A stretch of DNA of 64,000 nucleotides from positions 1,550,001-1,614,000 of the forward strand of contig NW_027488579.1 in assembly GCF_050948215.1 (NCBI RefSeq), read 5' to 3'. The first letter of the stretch is position 1. Each line of letters begins with the position of its first letter. Below are positions 39,154 to 52,400 of the stretch, piece after piece. The DNA comes from Halictus rubicundus (lineage: Eukaryota; Arthropoda; Insecta; Hymenoptera; Halictidae). Position numbers and translations under genes: made by a program. Below the pieces are notes generated by a model. It worked only from the letters and a program-made list of their open reading frames with translations, was not told the DNA's origin and did no database searches.

Positions 39154-39835
39154 CAGTCCCGTATCCTATCCTCTATCATATCCTATCCTCTTTACTATAA
39201 TATCATCTATCCTATCCTATCCTATCCTCTATCCTATCCTATCCTCTATCCTATCGTATCCTCTATCCTATCCTATCCTCTATCCTATCCTATCCTCTAT
39301 CCTATCATATCCTCTATCCTATCCTATCCTGTATCCTATCCTATCCTCTATTCTATCCAATCCCCTATCCTATCATATCCTCTATCCTATCCTATCCTCT
39401 ATCCTATCCTATCCTCTATCCAATCCTATCCTCTATCCTATCCTATCCTCTATCCTATCCTATCCTCTATCCTATCCTATGCTCTATCCTATCCTATCCT
39501 CTATCCTATCCTATGCTGTATCCTATCCTATCCTCTATCCTATCCTATCCTCTATCCTATCCTATCCTCTATCCTATCCTATCCTCTATCCTATCCTATC
39601 ATATCCTCTATCCTATCCTATCCTGTATCCTATCCTATCCTCTATACTATTGTATCCTCTATCCTACCCTATTCTCTATCCTATCCTATCCAATCCCCTA
39701 TCCTATCCTCTATCCTATCCTATCCTCAATCCTATCGAATCCTCTATCCTATCCTATCCTCTATCCTATCCTATCCTCTATCCTATCCTCTCCTCTATCC
39801 TATCCTATCTTCTATCCTAGCCTATCCTCTATCGT
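39154..39835 (+). repeat. Boundary element and one 488-family unit
   Basis: CAGTCCCG at 39,154, the TTTACTATAAT element near 39,190, then CCTATGCTC (39,479) and TACTATTGTATCC at 39,645. Bases 39,479 onward resemble 37,141 onward (offset 2,338) until about 39,780. There a CTCTCCTCTATCC / CCTAGCC segment leads into the second large copy. Confidence 0.83.
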
Positions 39836-40493
39836 ATGCTCTATCATATCCTATCCTCTATCCTATCCAGTCCCCTATCCAATCCTCTATCCTATCCGAT
39901 CAGCTACCCTATTATACCATGTATCCTATCCTATTCTCTATCCTATCCTATCCTCAATCCTATCCTATCCTGTATCATATCCTATCCTCTATCCTATCCT
40001 ATCCTCTATCCTATCCTCTATCCTATCTTATCCTCTATCCTATCCTGTCCTCTATTCTATCCTATCCTCTATCGTATCCTATCCTCTATCCTATACTATC
40101 CTCTATCCTATCCTATCCTATCCTATCCTCTATCCTATCCTATCCTCTATCCTATCCAATCTCATATCCTATCCAATCTCATATCCTATCCTATCCTCTA
40201 TCATGTCCTATCCTATATCGTATCCTATCTTCTATCCTATCCAATCCTCTATCCTATCCTCTATCATATCCTATACTCTATCCTATCCTATCCTCTATCC
40301 TATTCTATCCTCTATCCTATCCAATCCTATATCCTATTCTCTATCCTATCCTATCCTATCCTCTATCCTATCCTACCCTCTATCCTATCCAATCCACTAT
40401 TCAATCCTCTATCCTATCCTATCCTCTACCCTATAATACCATGTATCCTATCCTATTCTCTATCCTATCCTATCCTATCCTATCCTCTATCGT
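39836..40493 (+). repeat. Leader segment, second copy
   Basis: Matches 29,115-29,784, including GATCAGCTACC (about 39,898) and CATGTCC (about 40,202), minus one 12-mer near 40,350. One substitution noticed is CAGTCCCC at 39,868 where copy 1 has CAATCCCC. It marks the left end of the large duplication. Confidence 0.86.
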
Positions 40494-42664
40494 ATGCTCT
40501 ATCCTATTCTATCCACTATCCTATCCTATCCTCTATCCTATACTATCCTCAATCCAATCCTATACTCTATCCTATCCTATCCTCTATCGTATGCTCCATC
40601 CTATCCTATCCTCTATCCTATCCTCAATCCTATCCTATCCTCAATCCTATCCTATCCTCAATCCTTTCCTATCCTCTTTGCTATCCTATCCTCTATCCTA
40701 TTCTATCCTCTATCCTATCCTATCCTCAATCCAATCCTATACTCTATCCTATCCTATCATCTATCGTATCCTATCCTCTATCCTATCCTCTATCCTATCC
40801 TATCCTCTATCGTATCCTATTCTCTATCCTATCCTATCCTCTATCCTATCCTATCCTCCATCGTATCCTCTATCCTATCCTATCCTCTATCCTATCCAAT
40901 CCCCTATCCTATCCTCTATCCTGTCCTATCCTCTATCCTATAATACCATGTATCCTATCTTATTCTCCATCCTATCCTATCCTATCCTATCCTCTATCGT
41001 ATGCTCTATCCTATCCTATCCTCTTTCCTATCCTATCCTATATCCTATCCTCTTCTCTATCCTATCCTATCCTCTATCCTATCCTATCCTCTATCGTATC
41101 CCATATTCTATCCTATCCAATCCTCTACCCTATCCTCAATCCTATCCTATCCTATATCCTATCCTCTTCTCTATCCTATCCTTTCCTCTATAATATCGTA
41201 TCATCTATCGTATCCTATCCTCTATCCTATCCTATCCTCTATCCTATCATATCCTCTATCCTATCCTATCCTGTATCCAATCCTATCCTCTATCCTATCC
41301 TATCCTCTATTCTATCCTCTATCCTATCCTATCCTCTATCGTATTCTCTATCGTATCCTATCCTCTATCGTATGCTCTATCCTATCCAATCCACTATTCA
41401 ATCCTCTATCCTATCCTATCCTCTACCCTATAATACCATGTATCCTATCCTATTCTCCATCCTATCCTATCCTATCCTATCCTCTATCGTATGCTCTATC
41501 CTATCCTATCCACTATCCTATCCTATCCACTATCCTATCTTATCCTCTATCCTATCCTGTCCTCTATCCTATCCTATCCTCTATGCTATCCTATCTTCTA
41601 TCCTATCCTATCCTCTATCCTATCCTATCCTCTATCCTATCCTATCCTCAATCCAATCCTATCCTCTATCCTATCCTATCCTCAATCCAATCTTATCCTC
41701 TATCCTATCCTCTCCTCTATCCTATCCTATCCTCTATCCTATCCAATCCCCTATCCTATCCTCTGTCCTATCCTATCCTCTATAATATCGTATCTTCTAT
41801 CGTATCCTATCCTCTATCCTATCCTGTCCTCTATTCTATCCTATCTTCTATTTTATCCTATCCTGTATCATATCCTATCCTCTATCCTATCCTATCCTCA
41901 ATCCTATCCTATCCTGTATCATATCCTATCCTCTATCCTATCCTATCCTCTATCCTATCCTCTATCCTATCTTATCCTCTATCCTATCCTGTCCTCTATT
42001 CTATCCTATCCTCTATCGTATCCTATCCTCTATCCTATACTATCCTCTATCCTATCCTATCCTATCCTATCCTCTATCCTATCCTATCCTCTATCCTATC
42101 CAATCTCATATCCTATCCAATCTCATATCCTATCCTATCCTCTATCATGTCCTATCCTATATCGTATCCTATCTTCTATCCTATCCAATCCTCTATCCTA
42201 TCCTCAATCCAATCCTATCCTCTATCCTATCCTATCCTCTATCCTATCCTATCCTCTATTCTATCCAATCTCATATCCTATCCTATCCTCTATCATATCC
42301 TATCCTCTGTCCTATCCTGTCCTCTATCGTATGCTCTATCCTATCCTATCCTCAATCCTATCCTATCCTCTATCCTATCTTATTATCTATCCTATCCTAT
42401 CCTCTATCCTATCCAATCTCATATCCTATAGTATCCTCTATCATATCCTATCCTCTATCCTATCCTATCCTCTATCGTATGCTCTATCCTGTCCTATCCT
42501 CTAACCTATCCTATCCTCTATCCTATCCAATCCCATATCGTATCCTCTATCCTATCCTATCCTGTATCCTATCCTATCCTCTATCCTATCCTATCCTCTA
42601 TTCGATCCTATCCTCTATCGTATCCTATCCTCTATCCTATCCAATCCTATATCGTATCCTCTAA
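40494..42664 (+). repeat. About 2.2-kb block B, copy 3
   Basis: 2,171 bp. It lacks the 342-bp gap of copy 1, but relative to copies 2 and 4 has a 34-bp deletion near 41,310. It therefore combines the left flank of copy 1 (offset 10,709) with internal sequence like copy 2. Private changes include CCTCTGTCC near 42,305 and CTAACC near 42,501. Confidence 0.88.
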
Positions 42665-43306
42665 CCTATCCTATCCTCTATCCTATCCTATCCTCTATCC
42701 TATCCTATCCTATCCTATCCTCTATCCTATCCTATCCTCTATCCTATCCAATCTCATATCCTATCCAATCTCATATCCTATCCTATCCTCTATCATGTCC
42801 TATCCTATATCGTATCCTATCTTCTATCCTATCCAATCCTCTATCCTATCCTCTATCATATCCTATACTCTATCCTATCCTATCCTCTATCCTATACTAT
42901 CCTCTATCCTATCCTATCCTATCCTATCCTCTATCCTATCCTATCCTCTATCCTATCCAATCTCATATCCTATCCAATCTCATATCCTATCCTATCCTCT
43001 ATCATGTCCTATCCTATATCGTATCCTATCTTCTATCCTATCCAATCCTCTATCCTATCCTCTATCATATCCTATACTCTATCCTATCCTATCCTCTATC
43101 CTATTCTATCCTCTATCCTATCCAATCCTATATCTTATTCTCTATCCTATCCTATCCTCTATCCTATCCTATCCTCTATCCTATCCTACCCTCTATCCTA
43201 TCCAATCCACTATTCAATCCTCTATCCTATCCTATCCTCTACCCTATAATACCATGTATCCTATCCTATTCTCTATCCTATCCTATCCTATCCTATCCTC
43301 TATCGT
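42665..43306 (+). repeat. CATGTCC doublet linker, second copy
   Basis: Same arrangement as 31,648-32,272 with one extra 17-mer near 42,930. CATGTCC groups lie near 42,794 and 43,003. CTTATTCTC near 43,134 replaces CTATTCTC of the first copy. Confidence 0.82.
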
Positions 43307-45511
43307 ATGCTCTATCCTATTCTATCCACTATCCTATCCTATCCTCTATCCTATACTATCCTCAATCCAATCCTATACTCTATCCTATCCTATCCTCTAT
43401 CGTATGCTCCATCCTATCCTATCCTCTATCCTATCCTCAATCCTATCCTATCCTCAATCCTATCCTATCCTCAATCCTTTCCTATCCTCTTTGCTATCCT
43501 ATCCTCTATCCTATTCTATCCTCTATCCTATCCTATCCTCAATCCAATCCTATACTCTATCCTATCCTATCATCTATCGTATCCTATCCTCTATCCTATC
43601 CTCTATCCTATCCTATCCTCTATCGTATCCTATTCTCTATCCTATCCTATCCTCTATCCTATCCTATCCTCCATCGTATCCTCTATCCTATCCTATCCTC
43701 TATCCTATCCAATCCCCTATCCTATCCTCTATCCTGTCCTATCCTCTATCCTATAATACCATGTATCCTATCTTATTCTCCATCCTATCCTATCCTATCC
43801 TATCCTCTATCGTATGCTCTATCCTATCCTATCCTCTTTCCTATCCTATCCTATATCCTATCCTCTTCTCTATCCTATCCTATCCTCTATCCTATCCTAT
43901 CCTCTATCGTATCCCATATTCTATCCTATCCAATCCTCTACCCTATCCTCAATCCTATCCTATCCTATATCCTATCCTCTTCTCTATCCTATCCTTTCCT
44001 CTATAATATCGTATCATCTATCGTATCCTATCCTCTATCCTATCCTATCCTCTATCCTATCATATCCTCTATCCTATCCTATCCTGTATCCAATCCTATC
44101 CTCTATCCTATCCTATCCTCTATCGTATCCTATCCTCTATCCTATCCAATCCTCTATTCTATCCTCTATCCTATCCTATCCTCTATCGTATTCTCTATCG
44201 TATCCTATCCTCTATCGTATGCTCTATCCTATCCAATCCACTATTCAATCCTCTATCCTATCCTATCCTCTACCCTATAATACCATGTATCCTATCCTAT
44301 TCTCCATCCTATCCTATCCTATCCTATCCTCTATCGTATGCTCTATCCTATCCTATCCACTATCCTATCCTATCCACTATCCTATCTTATCCTCTATCCT
44401 ATCCTGTCCTCTATCCTATCCTATCCTCTATGCTATCCTATCTTCTATCCTATCCTATCCTCTATCCTATCCTATCCTCTATCCTATCCTATCCTCAATC
44501 CAATCCTATCCTCTATCCTATCCTATCCTCAATCCAATCTTATCCTCTATCCTATCCTCTCCTCTATCCTATCCTATCCTCTATCCTATCCAATCCCCTA
44601 TCCTATCCTCTGTCCTATCCTATCCTCTATAATATCGTATCTTCTATCGTATCCTATCCTCTATCCTATCCTGTCCTCTATTCTATCCTATCTTCTATTT
44701 TATCCTATCCTGTATCATATCCTATCCTCTATCCTATCCTATCCTCAATCCTATCCTATCCTGTATCATATCCTATCCTCTATCCTATCCTATCCTCTAT
44801 CCTATCCTCTATCCTATCTTATCCTCTATCCTATCCTGTCCTCTATTCTATCCTATCCTCTATCGTATCCTATCCTCTATCCTATACTATCCTCTATCCT
44901 ATCCTATCCTATCCTATCCTCTATCCTATCCTATCCTCTATCCTATCCAATCTCATATCCTATCCAATCTCATATCCTATCCTATCCTCTATCATGTCCT
45001 ATCCTATATCGTATCCTATCTTCTATCCTATCCAATCCTCTATCCTATCCTCAATCCAATCCTATCCTCTATCCTATCCTATCCTCTATCCTATCCTATC
45101 CTCTATCCTATCCAATCTCATATCCTATCCTATCCTCTATCATATCCTATCCTCTATCCTATCCTGTCCTCTATCGTATGCTCTATCCTATCCTATCCTC
45201 AATCCTATCCTATCCTCTATCCTATCTTATTATCTATCCTATCCTATCCTCTATCCTATCCAATCTCATATCCTATAGTATCCTCTATCATATCCTATCC
45301 TCTATCCTATCCTATCCTCTATCGTATGCTCTATCCTGTCCTATCCTCTATCCTATCCTATCCTCTATCCTATCCAATCCCATATCGTATCCTCTATCCT
45401 ATCCTATCCTGTATCCTATCCTATCCTCTATCCTATCCTATCCTCTATTCGATCCTATCCTCTATCGTATCCTATCCTCTATCCTATCCAATCCTATATC
45501 GTATCCTCTAA
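43307..45511 (+). repeat. About 2.2-kb block B, copy 4
   Basis: 2,205 bp, matching copy 2 (32,273-34,477) at a constant offset of 11,034. I noticed no length change inside it, so copies 2 and 4 are closest relatives, as expected from one duplication of the whole region. Confidence 0.9.
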
Positions 45512-46713
45512 CCTATCCTATCCTCTATCCTATCCTATCCTCTATCCTATCCTATCCTCTATCCTATCCAGTCCCCTATCCTATCCTCTATCCTATCCTA
45601 TCCTCTATCCTATCCTATCCTCTATCCTATCCTATCCTCTATCCTATCATATCCTCTATCCTATCCTATCCTGTACCCTATCCTATCCTCCATTCTATAA
45701 AATCCCCTATCCTATCCTGTACCCTATCCTATCCTCTATCCTATCCTATCCTCTATCATATCCTATACTCTATCCTATCCTATCCTCTATCCTATTCCAT
45801 CCTCTATCCTATCCAATCCTATATCCTATTCTCTATCCTATCCTATCCTCTATCCTATCCTATCCTCTATCCTATACTACCCTCTATCCTATCCTATCCT
45901 ATATCCTATCCTATCCTCTATCCTATCCAATCCCCTATCCTCTCCTCTATCCTATCCTATACTCTATCATATCCTAATCTCTATCCTATCTTATCCTGTA
46001 TCCTATTCTATACTCTATCCTATCCTTTCCGCTATCCTATCCTATCCTCTATCCTATCGTATCCTCTATCCTATCCTATCCTCTATCCTATCCTATCCTC
46101 TATCCTATCATATCATCTATCCTATCCTATCCTCTCTTCTATCCTATCCTCTATCGTATCCTATCCTCTATCCTATCCAATCCTATATCGTATCCTCTAT
46201 CCTATCCTATCCTCTATCCTATCCTATCCTCTATCCTATCCTATCCTCTATCCTATCCTATCCTCTATCCTATCCTATCGTCTATCCTATCCTATCCTCT
46301 ATCCAATCCTATCCTCTATCCTATCCTATCATATCCTCTATCCTATCCTATCCTCTATCCTATCCTATGCTCTATCCTATCCTATCCTCTATCCTATCCT
46401 ATCCTCTATCCTATCCTATCCTCTACCCAATCCTATCCTCTATCCTATCCTATCCTGTATCCTATCCTATCCTTTATTCTATCCAATCCCCTATCGTATC
46501 CTCTATCCTATCCTATCCTCTATCCTATCCTAGCCTCTATCATATCCTATCCTCTATCCTATCCTATCCTCTATCCTATTCTATCCTCTATCCTATCCAA
46601 TCCTATATCCTATTCTCTATCCTATCCTATCCTCTATCCTATCGTATCCTCTATCCTATCCTATCCTCTATCGTATCCTATCCTCTATCCTATCCAATCC
46701 CATATCGTATCCT
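45512..46713 (+). repeat. CCTGTACCC module and CTCTACCCAATCC module copy 5
   Basis: Continues the 11,034-bp offset from 34,478-35,679. AAAATCCCC lies near 45,700, TTTCCGCTATCC at 46,026, CTCTACCCAATCC at 46,421 and CCTAGCCTC near 46,530. No gene is seen. Confidence 0.87.
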
Positions 46714-47470
46714 CTATCCTATCCTATCCTGTATCCTATCCTATCCTCTATCCTATCCTATCCTCTATTCTATCCTATCCTCTATCGTATCCTATCCTCT
46801 ATCCTATCGAATCCTATATCGTATCCTCGAACCTATCCTATCCTCTATCCTATCCTATCCTCTATCCTATCCTATCCTCTATCCTATCCTATCCTCTATC
46901 CTATCCAGTCCCCTATCCTATCCTCTATCATATCCTATCCTCTTTACTATAATATCATCTATCCTATCCTATCCTATCCTCTATCCTATCCTATCCTCTA
47001 TCCTATCCTATCCTCTATTCTATCCTATCCTCTATCGTATCCTATCCTCTATCCTATCCAATCCTATACCGTATCCTCTATCCTATCCTATCCTCTATCC
47101 TCTATCCTATCCTACCCTCTATCCTATCATATCCTCTATCCTATCCTATCCTCTATCCTATCCTATCCTCTATTCTATCCTATCCTCTAACCTATCCAAT
47201 CCTATATCGTATCCTCTATCCTATCCTATCCTCTATCCTATCCTATCCTCTATCCTATCCTATCCTCTATCCTATCCAATCCTATACCGTATCCTCTATC
47301 CTATCCTATCCTCTATCCTCTATCCTATTCTACCCTCTATCCTATCATATCCTCTATCCTATCCTATCCTCTATCCTATCCTATCCTCTATTCTATCCTA
47401 TCCTCTATCGTATCCTTCTCTAACCTATCCAATCCTATATCGTATCCTCTATCCTATCCTATCCTCTAAC
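46714..47470 (+). repeat. CGAACC and ACCGTATCC modules, second copy
   Basis: Matches 35,680-36,411 with one additional 17-mer, so the offset rises to about 11,051. TCCTCGAACC lies near 46,826 and TTTACTATAAT at 46,945. The odd GTATCCTTCTCTAACC length variant recurs near 47,410, confirming common descent. Confidence 0.82.
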
Positions 47471-47848
47471 CTATCCTATCCTCTATCCTATCCTATCCTC
47501 TATCCTATCCTATCCTCTATCCTATCCTATCCTCTATCCTATCCTATCCTCTATCCTATCCTATCCTCTATCCTATCCTATCCTCTATCCTATCCTATCC
47601 TCTATCCTATCCTATCCTCTATCCTATCCTATCCTCTATCCTATCCTATCCTCTATCCTATCCTATCCTCTATCCTATCCTATCCTCTATCCTATCCTAT
47701 CCTCTATCCTATCCTATCCTCTATCCTATCCTATCCTCTATCCTATCCTATCCTCTATCCTATCCTATCCTCTATCCTATCCTATCCTCTATCCTATCCT
47801 ATCCTCTATCCTATCCTATCCTCTATCCTATCCTATCCTCTATCCTAT
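47471..47848 (+). repeat. Homogeneous 17-mer island
   Basis: About 378 bp (22 copies) of consensus 17-mer without visible change, ending at CAGTCCCG (47,850). It is shorter than the matching island at 36,412-36,815, which returns the large-copy offset from about 11,051 to 11,034. Confidence 0.92.
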
Positions 47849-50414
47849 CCAGTCCCGTATCCTATCCTCTATCATATCCTATCCTCTTTACTATAATATC
47901 ATCTATCCTATCCTATCCTATCCTCTATCCTATCCTATCCTCTATCCTATCGTATCCTCTATCCTATCCTATCCTCTATCCTATCCTATCCTCTATCCTA
48001 TCATATCCTCTATCCTATCCTATCCTGTATCCTATCCTATCCTCTATTCTATCCAATCCCCTATCCTATCATATCCTCTATCCTATCCTATCCTCTATCC
48101 TATCCTATCCTCTATCCAATCCCATCCTCTATCCTATCCTATCCTCTATCCTATCCTATCCTCTATCCTATCCTATGCTCTATCCTATCCTATCCTCTAT
48201 CCTATCCTATGCTGTATCCTATCCTATCCTCTATCCTATCCTATCCTCTATCCTATCCTATCCTCTATCCTATCCTATCCTCTATCCTATCCTATCATAT
48301 CCTCTATCCTATCCTATCCTGTATCCTATCCTATCCTCTATACTATTGTATCCTCTATCCTACCCTATTCTCTATCCTATCCTATCCAATCCCCTATCCT
48401 ATCCTCTATCCTATCCTATCCTCAATCCTATCGAATCCTCTATCCTATCCTATCCTCTATCCTATCCTATCCTCTATCCTATCCTATCCTCTATCCTATC
48501 CTATCCTCTATCCTATCATATCCTCTATCCTATCCTATCCTGTACCCTATCCTATCCTCCATTCTATAAAATCCCCTATCCTATCCTGTACCCTATCCTA
48601 TCCTCTATCCTATCCTATCCTCTATTCTATCCTATCCTCTAACCTATCCAATCCTATATCGTATCCTCTATCCTATCCTATCCTCTATCCTATCCTATCC
48701 TCTATCCTATCCTATCCTCTATCCTATCCTATCCTCTGTCCTATCCTATCCTCTATCCTATCCTATCCTCTATCCTATCCTATCATATCCTCTATCCTAT
48801 CCTATCCTGTATCCTATCCTATCCTCTATACTATTGTATCCTCTATCCTACCCTATTCTCTATCCTATCCTATCCTCAATCCTATCGAATCCTCTATCCT
48901 ATCCTATCCTCTATCCTATCCTATCCTCTATCCTATCCTATCCTCTATCCTATCCTATCCTCTATCCTATCATATCCTCTATCCTATCCTATCCTGTACC
49001 CTATCCTATCCTCCATTCTATAAAATCCCCTATCCTATCCTGTACCCTATCCTACCCTCTATCCTATCATATCCTCTATCCTATCCTATCCTCTATCCTA
49101 TCCTATCCTCTATTCTATCCTATCCTCTAACCTATCCAATCCTATATCGTATCCTCTATCCTATCCTATCCTCTATCCTATCCTATCCTCTATCCTATCC
49201 TATCCTCTATCCTATCCTATCCTCTGTCCTATCCTATCCTCTATCCTATCCTATCCTCTATCCTATCCTATCATATCCTCTATCCTATCCTATCCTGTAT
49301 CCTATCCTATCCTCTATACTATTGTATCCTCTATCCTACCCTATTCTCTATCCTATCCTATCCTCAATCCTATCGAATCCTCTATCCTATCCTATCCTCT
49401 ATCCTATCCTATCCTCTATCCTATCCTATCCTCTATCCTATCCTATCCTCTATCCTATCATATCCTCTATCCTATCCTATCCTGTACCCTATCCTATCCT
49501 CCATTCTATAAAATCCCCTATCCTATCCTGTACCCTATCCTACCCTCTATCCTATCATATCCTCTATCCTATCCTATCCTCTATCCTATCCTATCCTCTA
49601 TCCTATCCTATCCTCTATCCTATCCAGTCCCGTATCCTATCCTCTATCATATCCTATCCTCTTTACTATAATATCATCTATCCTATCCTATCCTATCCTC
49701 TATCCTATCCTATCCTCTATCCTATCGTATCCTCTATCCTATCCTATCCTCTATCCTATCCTATCCTCTATCCTATCATATCCTCTATCCTATCCTATCC
49801 TGTATCCTATCCTATCCTCTATTCTATCCAATCCCCTATCCTATCATATCCTCTATCCTATCCTATCCTCTATCCTATCCTATCCTCTATCCAATCCTAT
49901 CCTCTATCCTATCCTATCCTCTATCCTATCCTATCCTCTATCCTATCCTATGCTCTATCCTATCCTATCCTCTATCCTATCCTATGCTGTATCCTATCCT
50001 ATCCTCTATCCTATCCTATCCTCTATCCTATCCTATCCTCTATCCTATCCTATCCTCTATCCTATCCTATCATATCCTCTATCCTATCCTATCCTGTATC
50101 CTATCCTATCCTCTATACTATTGTATCCTCTATCCTACCCTATTCTCTATCCTATCCTATCCAATCCCCTATCCTATCCTCTATCCTATCCTATCCTCAA
50201 TCCTATCGAATCCTCTATCCTATCCTATCCTCTATCCTATCCTATCCTCTATCCTATCCTATCCTCTATCCTATCCTATCCTCTATCCTATCCTATCCTC
50301 TATCCTATCCTATCCTCTATCCTATCCTATCCTCTATCCTATCCTATCCTCTATCCTATCCTATCCTCTATCCTATCCTATCCTCTATCCTATCCTATCC
50401 TCTATCCTATCCTA
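47849..50414 (+). repeat. 488-bp family, second cluster with boundary elements
   Basis: TACTATTGTATCC at 48,341, 48,829 and 49,317 (488 bp apart each), then 50,116. CAGTCCCG / TTTACTATAAT elements lie at 47,850 and 49,625. The unit at 48,175 recurs at 49,950 (offset 1,775). Private CCTCTGTCC variants near 48,735 and 49,224 sit in corresponding positions of adjacent units, which shows that unit-level duplication followed the substitution. A perfect 17-mer run fills about 50,216-50,414. Confidence 0.88.
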
Positions 50415-50782
50415 TCATATCCTCTATCCTATCCTATCCTGTATCCTATCCTATCCTCTATACTATTGTATCCTCTATCCTACCCTATTCTCTATCCTAT
50501 CCTATCCTCAATCCTATCGAATCCTCTATCCTATCCTATCCTCTATCCTATCCTATCCTCTATCCTATCCTATCCTCTATCCTATCCTATCCTCTACCCT
50601 ATCATATCCTCTATCCTATCCTATCCTGTACCCTATCCTATCCTCCATTCTATAAAATCCCCTATCCTATCCTGTACCCTATCCTACCCTCTATCCTATC
50701 ATATCCTCTATCCTATCCTATCCTCTATCCTATCCTATCCTCTATTCTATCCTATCCTCTAACCTATCCAATCCTATATCGT
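50415..50782 (+). repeat. Last unit of the 488-bp family in this cluster
   Basis: TACTATTGTATCC at 50,461, only 345 bp after the previous marker, so this unit is shortened. CTCTACCCTATCATATCC near 50,593 and AAAATCCCC near 50,654 are present. It leads through CTAACC and ATATCGTATCC into the next perfect island. Confidence 0.82.
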
Positions 50783-51053
50783 ATCCTCTATCCTATCCTA
50801 TCCTCTATCCTATCCTATCCTCTATCCTATCCTATCCTCTATCCTATCCTATCCTCTATCCTATCCTATCCTCTATCCTATCCTATCCTCTATCCTATCC
50901 TATCCTCTATCCTATCCTATCCTCTATCCTATCCTATCCTCTATCCTATCCTATCCTCTATCCTATCCTATCCTCTATCCTATCCTATCCTCTATCCTAT
51001 CCTATCCTCTATCCTATCCTATCCTCTATCCTATCCTATCCTCTATCCTATCC
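50783..51053 (+). repeat. Homogeneous 17-mer island
   Basis: About 270 bp (16 copies) of the consensus 17-mer. Unlike most islands it ends not at the CAGTCCCG element but at CCTCTTCTC / CCTTTCCTCTATAATATCG, the start of a module otherwise found in Q. Confidence 0.9.
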
Positions 51054-52400
51054 TCTTCTCTATCCTATCCTTTCCTCTATAATATCGTATCATCTATCGT
51101 ATCCTATCCTCTATCCTATCCTATCCTCTATCCTATCATATCCTCTATCCTATCCTATCCTGTATCCAATCCTATCCTCTATCCTATCCTATCCTCTATC
51201 GTATCCTATCCTCAATCCTGTCCAATCCTCTATTCTATCCTCTATCCTATCCTATCCTCTATCGTATGCTCTATCGTATCCTATTCTCTATCCTATTCTC
51301 TATCCTATCCTATCCTCTATCCTATCCTATCCTCTATCGTATCCTATCCTCTATCCTATCCAATCCCATATCGTATCCTCTATCCTATCCTATCCTCTAT
51401 TCGATCCTATCCTCTATCGTATCCCATCCTCTATCCTATCCAATCCTATATCGTATCCTCTAACCTATCCTATCCTCTATCCTATCCGATCCTCTATCCT
51501 ATCCTGTCCTCTATCCTATCCTATCCTCTATCGTATCCTATCCTCTATCCTATCCAATCCCATATCGTATCCTATATCCTATTCTATCCTCTATCCTATC
51601 CAATCCTATATCCTATTCTCTATCCTATCCTATCCTCTATCCTATCCTATCCTCTATCGTATCCTATCCTCTATCCTATCCAATCCCATATCGTATCCTC
51701 TATCCTATCCTATCCTGTATCCTATCCTATCCTCTATCCTATCCTATCCTCTATTCGATCCTATCCTGTATCCTATCCTATCCTCTATCCTATCCTATCC
51801 TCTATTCGATCCTATCCTCTATCGTATCCTATCCTCTATCGTATCCAATCCTATATCGTATCCTCTAACCTATCCTATCCTCTATCCTATCCTATCCTCT
51901 ATCCTATCCTATCCTCTATCCTATCCTATCCTCTATCCTATCCTATCCTCTATCGTATCCTATCCTCTATCCTATCCAATCCCATATCGTATCCTATATC
52001 CTATTCTATCCTCTATCCTATCCAATCCTATATCCTATTCTCTATCCTATCCTATCCTCTATCCTATCCTATCCTCTATCGTATCCTATCCTCTATCCTA
52101 TCCAATCCCATATCGTATCCTCTATCCTATCATATCCTCTATCCTATCCTATCCTCTATTCTATCCTATCCTCTATCGTATCCTATCCTCTATCCTATCG
52201 AATCCTATATCGTATCCTCGAACCTATCCTACCCTCTATCCTATCCTATCCTCTATCCTATCCTATCCTCTATCCTATCCTATCCTCTATCGTATCCTAT
52301 CCTCTATCCTATAAAATCCTCTATTCTATCCTCTATCCTATCCTATCCTCTATCGTATGCTCTATCGTATCCTATCCTCTATCCTATTCTCTATCCTATC
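51054..52400 (+). repeat. Diverged copy of the end of module Q and of module R
   Basis: About 51,060-51,460 resembles 17,930-18,370 with a 51-bp (three-monomer) deletion. The remainder matches R, for example 52,357 with 19,247 (offset 33,110). Private changes include CAATCCTGTCC near 51,213, GTATCCCATCC near 51,420 and CTATAAAATCC near 52,310. It is an older or less homogenised relative of the 16-26 kb array. Confidence 0.83.

Noticed and set aside
29115..49184. Treating the 11-kb duplication as certainly real
   Set aside because: Assemblers can mis-order near-identical satellite. The stepwise offsets and private variants favour a real duplication, but without reads I list it as an observation in the sequence, not a proven genome feature.
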